From Siderastrea siderea (taxonomy: Eukaryota > Cnidaria > Anthozoa > Scleractinia > Rhizangiidae): 64,000 nt of DNA. Positions 29,842 to 40,319 of this stretch are shown here, piece by piece. The translations under genes were made by a program, and so were the position numbers. The stretch spans positions 40,492,569 through 40,556,568 of the forward strand of contig OZ034975.1 in the NCBI GenBank assembly GCA_964030785.1. Direction: 5' to 3'. The notes beneath the pieces were generated by a model. It was not told the origin of the DNA. It did not search any database and was given only the letters and a program-made list of their open reading frames with translations. Position 1 is the first letter of the stretch; each line of letters begins with the position of its first letter.

Positions 29842-30102
29842 ATGGAAAATCATAATGTTAAGAGAAGTCCTGGAAGACCAAAAGTATATTTAACTGAAGA
29901 AGCCAGAAAGGAGGCTTTAAAAAAAAGCAAAACAAAGTACATGCTAGACAAAGAATGGTATTGTGATATTTGTAAAACAGGTCGTAACTATACACTGGCT
30001 GGCAAGCATTGTCATTTGAAGACGATAAAGCACCAAAAAAATAGCATTGCATTAATATCATGGAGAAAAATAATTGACATAATGCAAGGACATAATGCAT
30101 AA
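29842..30102 (+). CDS. Small AT-hook plus U1-type zinc-finger protein (Polinton)
   Basis: An 86-aa protein. RSPGRPK near the N-terminus looks like an AT-hook core, a minor-groove DNA contact. It is followed by a basic helix and a C2H2-type finger (WYCDICKTGRNY ... HCHLKTIKH). The start follows AACATATAGTATTATAT. It is related in finger type to the 167-aa neighbour. Probably DNA binding; specific role unknown. Confidence 0.55.
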   Translation: MENHNVKRSPGRPKVYLTEEARKEALKKSKTKYMLDKEWYCDICKTGRNYTLAGKHCHLKTIKHQKNSIALISWRKIIDIMQGHNA

Positions 30103-30113
30103 TAATGTTTCAT

Positions 30114-30216
30114 AATTACAGTTCAAAGGATCAAATCGCGGATCATTTGAATTCTTGACTGTGTTTGAACGCAGATTAAAAGTACTTAAAAAAATATCTT
30201 TACTATAGTATATAGA
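30114..30216 (+). promoter_or_regulatory. Early-class promoter module, copy A (Polinton)
   Basis: Aligned at high identity with 30485-30589. It contains an imperfect inverted repeat (TTCAAAGGATC at 30122-30132; GATCATTTGAA at 30141-30151), then GAACGCAGATTAAAA and finally ACTATAGTATATAGAATG at the start codon of the 87-aa gene. Confidence 0.6.
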
Positions 30217-30480
30217 ATGAAATTAAATAAGACAATGTTGAAAATCAAAAGATTAGAACAAAAAATATCACGAATTAGTGATGAAATAGATAAGAGATAT
30301 AACCTAATTATTTGTAAATTTCATAGATACTGTCATTCACCAGCGACACATCTACTAATTACTGGTGAGTTTCCTAACTATGTAGAGACTATGATATGTG
30401 ATAAATGTTCAGATTATATAGACAATTTCAACTGCTACCAAGTTGATATTATGGGATTTGTTGACCTATATAAGTTATAA
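30217..30480 (+). CDS. Small Cys/His protein (Polinton)
   Basis: An 87-aa protein with an N-terminal basic coiled-coil-like helix (KIKRLEQKISRISDEIDKRY). A Cys/His set follows (CKFHRYCHSPATHLL, then CDKC about 30 residues later) that could bind one zinc ion. It is transcribed from a promoter module duplicated in front of the polymerase, so the two are probably expressed together. No family recognised. Confidence 0.55.
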   Translation: MKLNKTMLKIKRLEQKISRISDEIDKRYNLIICKFHRYCHSPATHLLITGEFPNYVETMICDKCSDYIDNFNCYQVDIMGFVDLYKL

Positions 30481-30484
30481 GTTA

Positions 30485-30589
30485 CAATTACAGTTCGAAG
30501 GATCCATGACAGGATCATTTGAATTCTCGACTATATTTAAACGCAGATTAAAACTATTTAAATAATATTATACTATAGTTATATATAGA
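30485..30589 (+). promoter_or_regulatory. Early-class promoter module, copy B (Polinton)
   Basis: Duplicate of 30114-30216. The inverted repeat is TTCGAAGGATC (30494-30504) and GATCATTTGAA (30513-30523), followed by AAACGCAGATTAAAACT and ACTATAGTTATATATAGAATG at the polymerase start. Confidence 0.6.
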
Positions 30590-33500
30590 ATGGAAAAATC
30601 TAATTATATATATATGGATAAGGCTAGTTTGAAAAAACTCAGCAAATCAAAACTCATCAAATTGCTTCTGAAGCAGGAAAATAAGAAGCCAGTTCAACAA
30701 AAAAGAAGACCAATACCAACACCTCGTAAGAGTGTTAAAGAAATGGTCAAGCAGTATGAAGATAATATTATTCAACCACCAGCAGAGTTCCGGGATAATT
30801 ACAAACCAGTCCCAGCACCAAGAACTAAGAAAAATGCTGTTAAAAAACCGGTTCCAACACCAAGAACCATAATAAAACAAACCGACAAAGCTTTAAAAGG
30901 TTTTGCCAAATCTTATGAAATTAACATAAGAAACAACAGAGATCCGCTTGTTCAAATGCAAAATACACGAAAAGGTGCAGAACATCGTGTAATAACTTTG
31001 TTAAATGAAATGAAAGGCTTGAAATACGTTGAAACATTGAAAGTAACATTTGAAAAAATATCAGCTGATGTAATAGTCGAAAAGTCAGCATATTTCAATA
31101 GTGCAAGTCAAACAATAATCAACCAAATGGAAATTAATGAAGCATTACAAATGTCTAAACAAAATATCTTAAACAAGATAGCTCAATGGATTTCAGAAGG
31201 ATCAGGATGGACGGTACAATCAGTTGATAACCATTACCTGAACATTGCCAAATACGAACCAATGAAAGGATCCTCATATATCCAACTGCCTAACGAACTG
31301 AGAAATTCAAAGAAGGGCTTAATAAACATGAAAAATGAGGATAATGAATGCTTTCGATGGTGTCACATTAGACATATAAATCCACAAGACAAGTATCCTC
31401 AAAGAATAAAAAAGATTGACAAACAATACGTTGAAAAGTTAGATTACTCAGGTGTTGAATTTCCAGTCGGTGTTAAACATTATAACAAAATTGAAAAGCA
31501 TAACAGCATCAATATAAATGTATTCGGATATGAAAACAAACAACCGTACCCCATCTATGTTTCAAAAGAAAAGTATGAAGATCATATGGAACTACTTCTG
31601 GTAACTGAAAAAGAAAACAAGCATTATGTTCTTATAAAGGATTTTAACAGATTCATGTATAACCAAACAAAACATGAACACAGGAAACACTTTTGTATGC
31701 ACTGTCTGCAATGTTTTAGTTCAGACAGGGTATTAAGCAACCACAAAGATATTTGCATACAAGTGAACGGCACTCAAGCAATTAAAATGCCCAACAAAGA
31801 CAATAACATACTGAAATTCAACAACTTTCATAAACAGCAACCTGTACCATTTGTAATTTATGCCGATTTCGAGGCTATAACAGAGAAGATTCATGGATGC
31901 CAACAAAAAGGTAATAAATCATACACAGAAGCATACCAAAAACATACAGACTGTGGATATGGGTACAAGGTTGTCTGCTGTTATGACGACAAATATACAA
32001 AACCAATACAACTATACAGAGGTGAAAAGGCTGTTTATAAATTCATGGAAAATATTTTAGAAGAAGTGAAATACTGCAAAAGAGTAATGAAAAAATATTT
32101 CAATAAACCATTGAGAATGACAGAAGAGAATGAACAGGAATTCAAAAAAGCAACAACATGCCACATCTGTGATAAAAAATATACTGAAAAAGACATTCAA
32201 GTGAGAGATCATTGCCATATTACAGGTAAATTCAGAGGCTCAGCTCACCAAGAATGTAATCTGAAACTTAGAATAAACCCAAAAGAAATAAAAATTCCAG
32301 TCATATTCCATAATTTGAGAGGTTACGACAGTCATTTCATTATGCAAGAGATTGGAGCTATTGTTAAGAAACATGCATACAAAAATAATAAAGGAGAGGA
32401 GAAACAAATGAATATCAATGCTATTCCACATAACATGGAGAAGTATATGGCTTTTATGCTTGGCAATCATCTAACATTTATCGACAGTTTCCAGTTTATG
32501 AGTTCAAGTTTGGATAAATTAGTTAGCAACTTACCAGCAGAAGCTTTAAAGTATACAAGCAAAAGATTCCAAAAAGAAAAATTAAATCTCATGACACGAA
32601 AAGGTATTTATCCGTATGATTACATGGACAGTTTTGAGAAATTCAATAAAACAGAATTACCGACTAAAGAAGAATTTTACAGCATATTAAATAATGAGCA
32701 TATTTCAGATGAAGATTATTGTCATGCTAAGAAAGTGTGGAATACATTTCAATTACAAACAATGGGCGAATACCATAATTTATATCTTAAGTCTGATATC
32801 CTTTTATTAGCCGACGTGTTTGAAAACTTCCGAAAGACTTGTATTCAGTATTATAAACTTGATCCGGCTAACTATTTCAGTAGCCCTGGGTTGTCGTGGG
32901 ATGCCATGTTGAAGATGACTAATATTCAATTAGAACTAATGACAGACATAGATATGTTTCAATTCATTGAAAAAGGCATGAGAGGTGGTATATCTTATAT
33001 AGCAAATCGATATGGAAAAGCAAACAATAAGTACATGAAAGAATACGATGAGAATAAGCCGTCAAAATACATTATGTATCTTGATGCTAATAATTTATAC
33101 GGTTGGGCAATGAGCCAATATCTCCCTACTGGCGGTTTCAAATGGTTGACGGAAAAGCAGATTAATAAAATCAATTTAGCTCAGTATAATGAAGACAGTA
33201 ATAAAGGATTGTTAATAGAAGTCGATTTAGAATACCCGAAAGAGTTGCACGATCTTCATAATGACTACCCATTAGCTGCTGAGAGAGTTTGTGTAAACAA
33301 TAACATGCTGTCTAAGTATTGTAAAAGAATAGCTGCAAAATATAATATATCGACAGGACTAGTACATAAATTAATTCCTACATTAAGCAATAAAGAAAAA
33401 TATGTTCTGCATTACAGAAACCTGCAACTATATCTTGATCTTGGATTGAAAATAAACAAAGTCCATCGAGTGTTAGAATTCAATCAGTCACCTTGGCTCA

Positions 33501-34342
33501 AAGAATACATTAACTTCAATACAATAAAACGTGCTCAAGCGAAAAATTCATTCGAAAAAGACGTTTTCAAACTTATGAATAACTCAGTATTTGGTAAAAC
33601 AATGGAAAACATAAGAAAGCGTGTTGATGTCCGACTTATCACAGATGAAAAGAAATTATTGAAGATGGTGAGTAAACCAACTTATGTAAGCAGTAAGATC
33701 TTCAACGAAAATCTAGTTGCAGTGCATAAAATAAAGGAAACGCTCACTTTAAACAGGCCGGCATATATTGGAATGTGTATCCTTGATCTGAGCAAAACAT
33801 TAATGTATAATTTCCATTATAATTACATCAAAAAAAAGTATGGAAATAAAGCCAAATTATTATTCACAGACACAGACTCATTAACATATGAAATTGAAGC
33901 AGAAGATGTTTACCAAGACTTTTGGAATGACAAAGATCGATTTGACAACAGCGACTACCCAGAAAGCTCGCCGTATTTCGATACAACAAACAAGAAGGTA
34001 ATCGGTAAATTCAAAGATGAAGCTTGCAGTATTCCAATAAAAGAATTCGTCGGTTTGCGATCAAAAATGTATAGCTACATAAAAGACAACCGGAAATGCG
34101 AAAAAACAGCCAAAGTAATCAAGAAAAATATAATAAAGAACAACATCAAACATACTGACTACAAAAATGTTTTATTTAAAAACAAGCAAATTAAACATAC
34201 TATGAAAACTATTAGAAGCAGCAAACATCAACTCGGAAGCTATGAGCTCAATAAAGTGTCACTCAGCTGCTTTGATGATAAAAGATATATATTAAAAGGG
34301 GGAAAACAAAGTTTAGCATATGGTCACTATAAAATCAAATGA
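30590..34342 (+). CDS. POLB: Protein-primed family B DNA polymerase (Polinton POLB)
   Basis: A 1250-aa protein. The N-terminus (about 40-105) has three spaced proline motifs (PIPTPRKS, PVPAPRTK, PVPTPRTI). A C2H2-like finger (CMHCLQCF ... HKDIC) lies near 370-390. Exonuclease motifs are YADFEAI (about 422), HNLRGYDSHF (about 573) and YLKSDILLLADVF (about 731). An HNH/endonuclease VII-like treble-clef insert (CHICDKKY ... DHCHITGKFRG) lies between exo I and exo II, near 523-558. Polymerase motifs are A YLDANNLYGWAM (about 829), B LMNNSVFGKTMEN (about 994) and C FTDTDSLTYEI (about 1092). All key acids are present and the frame is intact. The family copies linear genomes from a terminal protein. 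Confidence 0.96.
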   Translation: MEKSNYIYMDKASLKKLSKSKLIKLLLKQENKKPVQQKRRPIPTPRKSVKEMVKQYEDNIIQPPAEFRDNYKPVPAPRTKKNAVKKPVPTPRTIIKQTDKALKGFAKSYEINIRNNRDPLVQMQNTRKGAEHRVITLLNEMKGLKYVETLKVTFEKISADVIVEKSAYFNSASQTIINQMEINEALQMSKQNILNKIAQWISEGSGWTVQSVDNHYLNIAKYEPMKGSSYIQLPNELRNSKKGLINMKNEDNECFRWCHIRHINPQDKYPQRIKKIDKQYVEKLDYSGVEFPVGVKHYNKIEKHNSININVFGYENKQPYPIYVSKEKYEDHMELLLVTEKENKHYVLIKDFNRFMYNQTKHEHRKHFCMHCLQCFSSDRVLSNHKDICIQVNGTQAIKMPNKDNNILKFNNFHKQQPVPFVIYADFEAITEKIHGCQQKGNKSYTEAYQKHTDCGYGYKVVCCYDDKYTKPIQLYRGEKAVYKFMENILEEVKYCKRVMKKYFNKPLRMTEENEQEFKKATTCHICDKKYTEKDIQVRDHCHITGKFRGSAHQECNLKLRINPKEIKIPVIFHNLRGYDSHFIMQEIGAIVKKHAYKNNKGEEKQMNINAIPHNMEKYMAFMLGNHLTFIDSFQFMSSSLDKLVSNLPAEALKYTSKRFQKEKLNLMTRKGIYPYDYMDSFEKFNKTELPTKEEFYSILNNEHISDEDYCHAKKVWNTFQLQTMGEYHNLYLKSDILLLADVFENFRKTCIQYYKLDPANYFSSPGLSWDAMLKMTNIQLELMTDIDMFQFIEKGMRGGISYIANRYGKANNKYMKEYDENKPSKYIMYLDANNLYGWAMSQYLPTGGFKWLTEKQINKINLAQYNEDSNKGLLIEVDLEYPKELHDLHNDYPLAAERVCVNNNMLSKYCKRIAAKYNISTGLVHKLIPTLSNKEKYVLHYRNLQLYLDLGLKINKVHRVLEFNQSPWLKEYINFNTIKRAQAKNSFEKDVFKLMNNSVFGKTMENIRKRVDVRLITDEKKLLKMVSKPTYVSSKIFNENLVAVHKIKETLTLNRPAYIGMCILDLSKTLMYNFHYNYIKKKYGNKAKLLFTDTDSLTYEIEAEDVYQDFWNDKDRFDNSDYPESSPYFDTTNKKVIGKFKDEACSIPIKEFVGLRSKMYSYIKDNRKCEKTAKVIKKNIIKNNIKHTDYKNVLFKNKQIKHTMKTIRSSKHQLGSYELNKVSLSCFDDKRYILKGGKQSLAYGHYKIK

Positions 34343-34559
34343 GTTCATTTTTTTGTCAACCGGAAGATACTTCTGCTCTTTTTATCAAACTGGAACATTT
34401 TCTGATATTTTTACACGAAAAAGTAATTTATGGGTACGTTTTTAATTGGTCAATAGAGATCATGTGATATCATGACCTTGTAAAATGGCTGAGTCATTTC
34501 CTGTTTTCATCAGACATGTCCAGACTTGTTTCTGAGAAAGACTTCCTGTGGTGTGGAAT
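34343..34559. other. Short spacer between polymerase and right TIR
   Basis: AT-rich with no ORF. Contains a small CATGTGATATCATG palindrome. The polymerase mRNA presumably ends here or in the TIR. Confidence 0.4.
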
Positions 34560-35158
34560 CACGTGATTGAATAATGCGTTGGATGCATCATGAGATACAA
34601 CATATAGTATCCAAATCCAAATAATTGAGCTCATGTAATAAAATACATATAGTTATCCATAAAATGGAACCAGCATCGCAAAAAGAAACTTCCCCTCTTG
34701 ATCGCTAAAGCGATCAATTCACTGCCTCACAAAAGCTCCGCTTTTGTTCCCCAATGCTTAAAAAATGGATCTTGTATATAGTTATCCATCACATGACTCC
34801 ATCACATGACTCCATCACATAATGTCATCACATAATGTCATCACATAATGTCATCACATAATAAAGCGCCCATCGCTCTTAGCTCTCTTCGAGAGCTAAG
34901 AGCTCTTCCCACCAAGGCGCTTTTTGCAATAACGACCCCCCCATCCCCGTGCGTCGTCTTTGAATGTATTGCTACGCAATCATTCAAATACTTAGCATGC
35001 CGGGGGGTCTATTGCCGTGATTGAGCCATGTGATGGAATCATGTGATAAAAAAAAAAACATATAGATTTCATCTAATGGAAATAGTAGTTACAGAGTTGG
35101 CTTGGTTTTAGAACACTTTCAAAGAAAGTGGTCTAGAACCGCCAACTCTATAACTACT
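34560..35158 (-). repeat. Polinton right terminal inverted repeat
   Basis: Inverted copy of 18968-19551. It ends CAACTCTATAACTACT at 35158, directly before the duplicated CCCCTA. It has three of the 13-bp ATAATGTCATCAC units where the left has two. The terminal 75 nt forms the same imperfect hairpin. Confidence 0.93.
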
Positions 35159-35164
35159 CCCCTA
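35159..35164. repeat. Polinton target-site duplication, right (CCCCTA)
   Basis: Exact copy of 18962-18967. Confidence 0.92.
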
Positions 35165-37200
35165 GTTTCAGTTTCTTAACTTACTATATGACAGATTTTC
35201 TACAAGCAACTGATAAATTCGAAGTGCTCAGCAACGCTCGCTGACTCTCAATCTTGCAATAACAATGGGTCGAAGCGATAAGGCGACATACGACTAGGGC
35301 AACAAATAGTAATGCTTTTATTATATATTTACCGATTAACTTCCCTTATGTTTGCGAGCTGAAAATATAAGTTCGTCTATTGTTTAGAAGATAAATGTTC
35401 AGTTTTATATTCTTGTGTTTATTATGATGGCTCAGTTAAATCATTCTAAAATTCTTAATGCCCAGCGAGACGTGACATGAAAATTATGCTCAGCACTGTT
35501 TACCTTTTCATGCAAATCAGTTTTCTGTGAATAATATGGTACGTGCTTTCCGCTTTCATTTTCGCGGAATATCATTTTTTTTCTATTGGGTTGTCTTGTA
35601 TACTTTTTTAACAAGCAACTGTTTCCACAAAAGCAACGAATATATTCCAGGGCAGCCCTATATCAGGGACTGAAAAAGTATATATATACGCCTGTATTCT
35701 AATAGGAGACTGTATACTGAATTGACCGCTCGTCTTACCAAAACGGAAAAGGTTTGGTACTTTGGGCTGTGCGCGGGAGGAAAAACAACATCACACTTCC
35801 GGTTCCCACCACGATCAGTCGTCCTTAAAAGACATTTTTATTGTCCACTTTTTTTTTAACGCGTTCTTTAATGAATAGTTAGCGTTGCTTTTTTGATAGC
35901 TTAATAAGGTAGACGCAATACCAATAACAAACTAAAATCTTAAAAAAATAATAAAAATTTAGATGGTTAAAGAAGTACAGTAAAAGATGAATTGAAAATG
36001 ACCTTGTATTTTATTGTCATACTTCTCTTACAGAGAAAGGTAGAAAATTAGATACGAAGGCGAGTTAACTTTCTACATTTGTGTTTCAACGGCATTTGTA
36101 CACATGGTTGACGGACGTAACGTTTTACCTCACGTTTAACTGAATGAAAAGAGTTTTCAAGAATATATTCCGCGTAGTTCTTCTGTTCATATTTCGTAGT
36201 ATGCACGAAGCAGACGAAGAAGCAAGACTGAAGCACCGTAGCCTACAGCAACTGGAAAGCCAATTCATCTCATTTTTGTCCTTTTGGCGTATTTTGAACC
36301 TTATGATTAGTCACAGACACGGAATGAAGACATATTCCGCACTTGGAAAGAAGAAATAAAACGTCAGCCATAATAAGCAGAAGCGAACTCACATTTCCTG
36401 TTGGCATAGAATGTCTTTAAAAAGTCGACTTGTTTTCCTTCACCCTAGCATATGAAAGAAGCAAGCGTAAAATAGAAGATTTGTCTGTCTATTTGGAAAT
36501 AGACAGATACGGTTTTCTTCATTTCTCCGTGAAAACTGAGACAGGGAAAGCAAGAATACCAGTTTTAATACCCCAACGACCAGAAATCACCCATTCTTTA
36601 TAAGTAGAAGGTATGAGTTGGTATATTATATTTTCTCCAACGTTTAGCTTTAATTTCTAATGTTTCAGTTACGATAATCGCGAGATATCTATTTAAAGTT
36701 GAATGTTGATGCAATTTATGCAAGTATATGTTATTCCGCGAATATAGTACGGGCTTTAATTTCTGCTCAGCGTTTCGTGGAGAAGCCATTACCTATAAGT
36801 GGATTGTTTTGGCACATGTTTAACGTCAGCGCCAAATTCCAGGGGAATTACGTGTAGCTATATTTAGCCATAAATGTATTGTACGATTAACTGCTTATTT
36901 TGAGTTACTCTGAGTGACATATTTTGTTATATAATTATGCCATATCAGCGCCAAATTCTATGGTAATTCTTCAGGGTTTTTTATTTTTTGTTTTCTGTCT
37001 ATGTACAAAAAAAAAAGAAGAAATCATTTCGCTTCATAATAGCCATTTCGTTTTCTATGCTTTAACTTCCAAAAATGCCATTTTTGATCGGCTTATTTAG
37101 CAAAACAGCCAAGATAACATAGGGAAATCGAAGACTCATTCATCTAACATTGAGCATTATACGCACAGTAATAAATAGATTTAGCCAAGCCTAAGAGCGG
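35165..37200. other. Intergenic, no supported gene
   Basis: AT-rich sequence without domain-bearing ORFs or clear splice-supported exons. Confidence 0.4.
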
Positions 37201-37204
37201 AGCT

Positions 37205-37206
<2 letters not shown>

Positions 37207-37270
<64 letters not shown>
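37207..37270. repeat. (AT)n followed by poly-T
   Basis: About 38 bp of AT dinucleotides then about 27 T. It abuts a sequence that on the minus strand has a B-box-like GGTTCGATTCT near 37,355, so it may be the A-rich tail of a decayed tRNA-type SINE at 37,272-37,410. Confidence 0.6.
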
Positions 37271-37421
37271 GGCTGCCGAAATACTCTCAATAAAGACGTT
37301 AATAATTGGCGTATCTGGTGAAAGGCGTAAAAAAAAATTGCATCCCCCAACTGAGAATCGAACCAAGGACCACCTACTTCGCAGAGATCTGCCATGTCAA
37401 AAGCAATGCCTACAAGGTATG

Positions 37422-37468
<47 letters not shown>
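37422..37468. repeat. (TTA)n microsatellite
   Basis: About 45 bp of TTA triplets. Confidence 0.9.
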
Positions 37469-37469
<1 letters not shown>

Positions 37470-40319
37470 TTATTTCTTTTCATGTGACAAAATGCCAGTT
37501 GTTTATCGATTGCGACTCGAACACGGATGACGGATAAACACCGGTGTTTCTGCTGGGAAAATGTGTTCGGACCGCCGCAAAAACCATGGTTGTGAACAGA
37601 AAAAACAGAGGGCACTAGCTCTGCTATATTTGACGTTTGGACCACCGCCAAATGCTGCGAACTCAAGTAATGTGCCGACCAAGATCACTGAAGGCGATCA
37701 GCTCTCGAGTTCCATAAGCAGTTCTGATGCCAGCCCTTCCCATTGATTGGTTTGGATTTTTTCTTTTGTTACAGTATGTTATGGTTCACAACTTTTCGGT
37801 TTACAAGGTACTTCTGCTTTGCAGCAGAACACAACAAAGATGAAGTCCTCGAAGGCAAATTTCGTAACTTGAAGTTTAAACCTTCCACTAAAAAGACAAC
37901 TGAGTGATTCTTTTAAGGTTTTTCTTTGCATTTTAAGATATTAGATCAGTTTTATCTCAAGTATAAAGCTCCAGTACTCTCGAAAAATCGTTTTCCCAAA
38001 TAAGCTTAAGCTTTCAGAAAAAAAACTTTTTTCTCAAAAGCAACAATGATCATGCGATCTCCTGACACACACAAAAAAAACGTTGGTTGCCCAAAAGCAG
38101 CGGGCGATTTCCCGCCAAGAAAAGGTGGCATTATCCCCATCGGGTTGCCTTGGGGACTCCCCTCCTTGTCCCCCAGAGTCTGAATGTACGTACGTACGGA
38201 CGGGCATACGCTGACGTCAGAACCAAAATTTCTCACATCGATAGCTCACCAGATTTTCTTACCCATGGTGCTTTGCTGGTGCGCTTCGTGCGCTGAACCT
38301 CCGCTTAAAATAACGATCACATAAATCCTGAATGGAAGAAGTTTTCAGTCTTAATGAAGCAGTCGCGAACGACTATTAGTTAATCTCAGATGACGGTTTT
38401 AAAATTTACCTCATTTTATTGAATATTATTTTATCCCAGTACTCGAACAGGTCGGCGGATATTATTATCGCAAAACAATATTCGTGGTCATTTGTACAAT
38501 CAAAAACCACATTATGCGCACGTGTTCATCCTGTTTCACTTGTTTCTCCTAGATCCTTTGCTACAGCCAAACTGAAAAATATCACACAACTCTTAGAGAA
38601 AAATATATAGGATACTATACACCAAACATCTAATCTAAACATCTGAGATAGATGACCAGTTACGCTGTGAGTTAAAACTAAGAAAAATGTTAAACGGAAA
38701 AATGCCCAAACTCAAGGAGAAAAATCCCAAATTAAAAACAAAATGTTAAAAAAAGGTAAGAAAAGCGTTTTTTGAGGCCATTTTGGGGCAGAGCTGAGGA
38801 TGAAGGATTACTGTGCAATGTCTGTTCAAATTAGAAATATTAAAACTGACGATTTCGTGAATTAATAGATGTTTTTTCTCAAGTATGAAACTTCAGTACT
38901 CTCGAACCATCGTTTTGCTAAATAAGCTTAAGCTTTTAAAGAAATCTCTTTTTCAAAGGCGACGATGGTCATACGTTTTCTCGCCAAAAACTCTGCTGGT
39001 TACCGAAAAGCGCGGCGCGATTTCCCGCCAAGAAAAGAAGGCATTCTCCTTCCCCCATGCTGCTCCGCTGGCACGGTTCGCACGCTGGAGCTCCGCTACA
39101 ATGTTATCATATAAACCTTTATTGAAGTTATCAAAGTTAAAAACAAATAGATATAGATGCGCCATTCGATAAGTACCAATGCATCACTCCGTACCGTAAC
39201 TTGAACGGCCTAGCAACAAATAACCGCCTTTCACAAGCAGCCTCGGTTTAACTGTACGGTAGATTTATTTGCATTTCACTAAATTTTGAGAGCAGTTAAA
39301 CCTGACTTATTTACTACAATGTTTACATACAGTATTTTGAACTCTTTCCCTCACACAGGTCCAGGTGACAAAAGTAAGTCGCAAACCCGTATTGGAAAGC
39401 ACAAACAGTTGGCACAGCTTGTGCTTTCACAAGTTAAGCCTCTTTTTACAAAATTGGCATTTAGTGAAAACTGTTTCCATAATGTTTCACTCGGCGTTTT
39501 TTGTGTCCTTTGTGCTGCTGAAGAAATGTCTTCATGCACGTCGGCGGTGAAGGTCTGCGATGGTTATTGCTGCCGGCGGCGTATGTTCTCATATGTCGGA
39601 ACAGTATCCCAGGCAGTACAGGGGACAATGTCGCAGGTAGTTCGGCGGCATATGAGAACCAAGCTTTTAAAGCGTTGTTCGATGTTCTTCTTCAATCAAC
39701 TTCAGCTTAGTACCCAGGCATTCTCCTCCCGCTCAACTTGGCTCGAAATGTTATGACGTCACCGAATAAGTCACGGTATGCCAATCGGTGACGTCACAAA
39801 ATTCCGCACCAAGCCCATCGAGCGGTTGAGCGAGAAGAGAACGCCTGGGTACTAGGCTGAGTAAGCGTCATTTTTAGCAGTTAACGTAGAACCGCGTGCA
39901 CGGTGAAAATTGTGCACGTTTAATTAGTGTAATGTCTGTCTACCGTTTTCTAGACATTCAGGAACCCTAACTTGTATCTTGTTAGGTTTGTAAACTTATT
40001 TTTTCTTTGAAGGCGCCTTTAAAGTTAGGCCAATCCATATTATTATCAATATAAGCGGCCAAATAGGAAACTGCCTTCGCGAAAACACGCGTGAGTGGCG
40101 GGCGATATTGAATTTGACGGGCTGCAAACGCATTTACGGCCCTGTTTCTGATTGGTTCACGGTTCATCATCCGATGAATATTAACCAATCAGGTTACGTT
40201 TATTGACCCGGGAAAACCATTCAGGTGCGAACAGCTTGCGTAGTGAACATTTGCCGTTTGGAGATTTTATTTTAAAATAGAAGAAGTCCCAAATTTTCAG
40301 CTTTTTTCTAGTCAAAACT
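37469..40319. other. Intergenic with related AAGCTTAAGCTTT-type segments
   Basis: The blocks around 37,960-38,300 and 38,880-39,120 share phrases ('cagtactctcgaa', 'aataagcttaagctttt', 'gatttcccgccaagaaaag') and are copies of one dispersed repeat. No coding exon supported. Confidence 0.45.

Larger units (their letters stand above)
18968..35158. mobile_element. Polinton/Maverick DNA transposon (endogenous virus-like), 16.2 kb
   Basis: It is bounded by terminal inverted repeats of about 0.59 kb that begin AGTAGTTATAGAG and by a perfect 6-bp target duplication. It carries the Polinton gene set: protein-primed DNA polymerase B, chromodomain integrase, adenovirus-type cysteine protease and a packaging ATPase, plus virion-protein-like ORFs. 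Usual lengths are about 15-20 kb. The left and right repeats are nearly identical, suggesting a fairly recent insertion. However, no full-length major capsid gene is present and several ORF junctions are out of frame, so this copy is probably defective. Confidence 0.95.

Noticed and set aside
30647..30880. Aromatic-rich minus-strand ORF in the polymerase gene
   Set aside because: Antisense shadow of the proline-rich N-terminus.
37303..37410. tRNA-like B box on the minus strand
   Set aside because: No cloverleaf and no clear A box; at most a decayed SINE, so not called as a tRNA.
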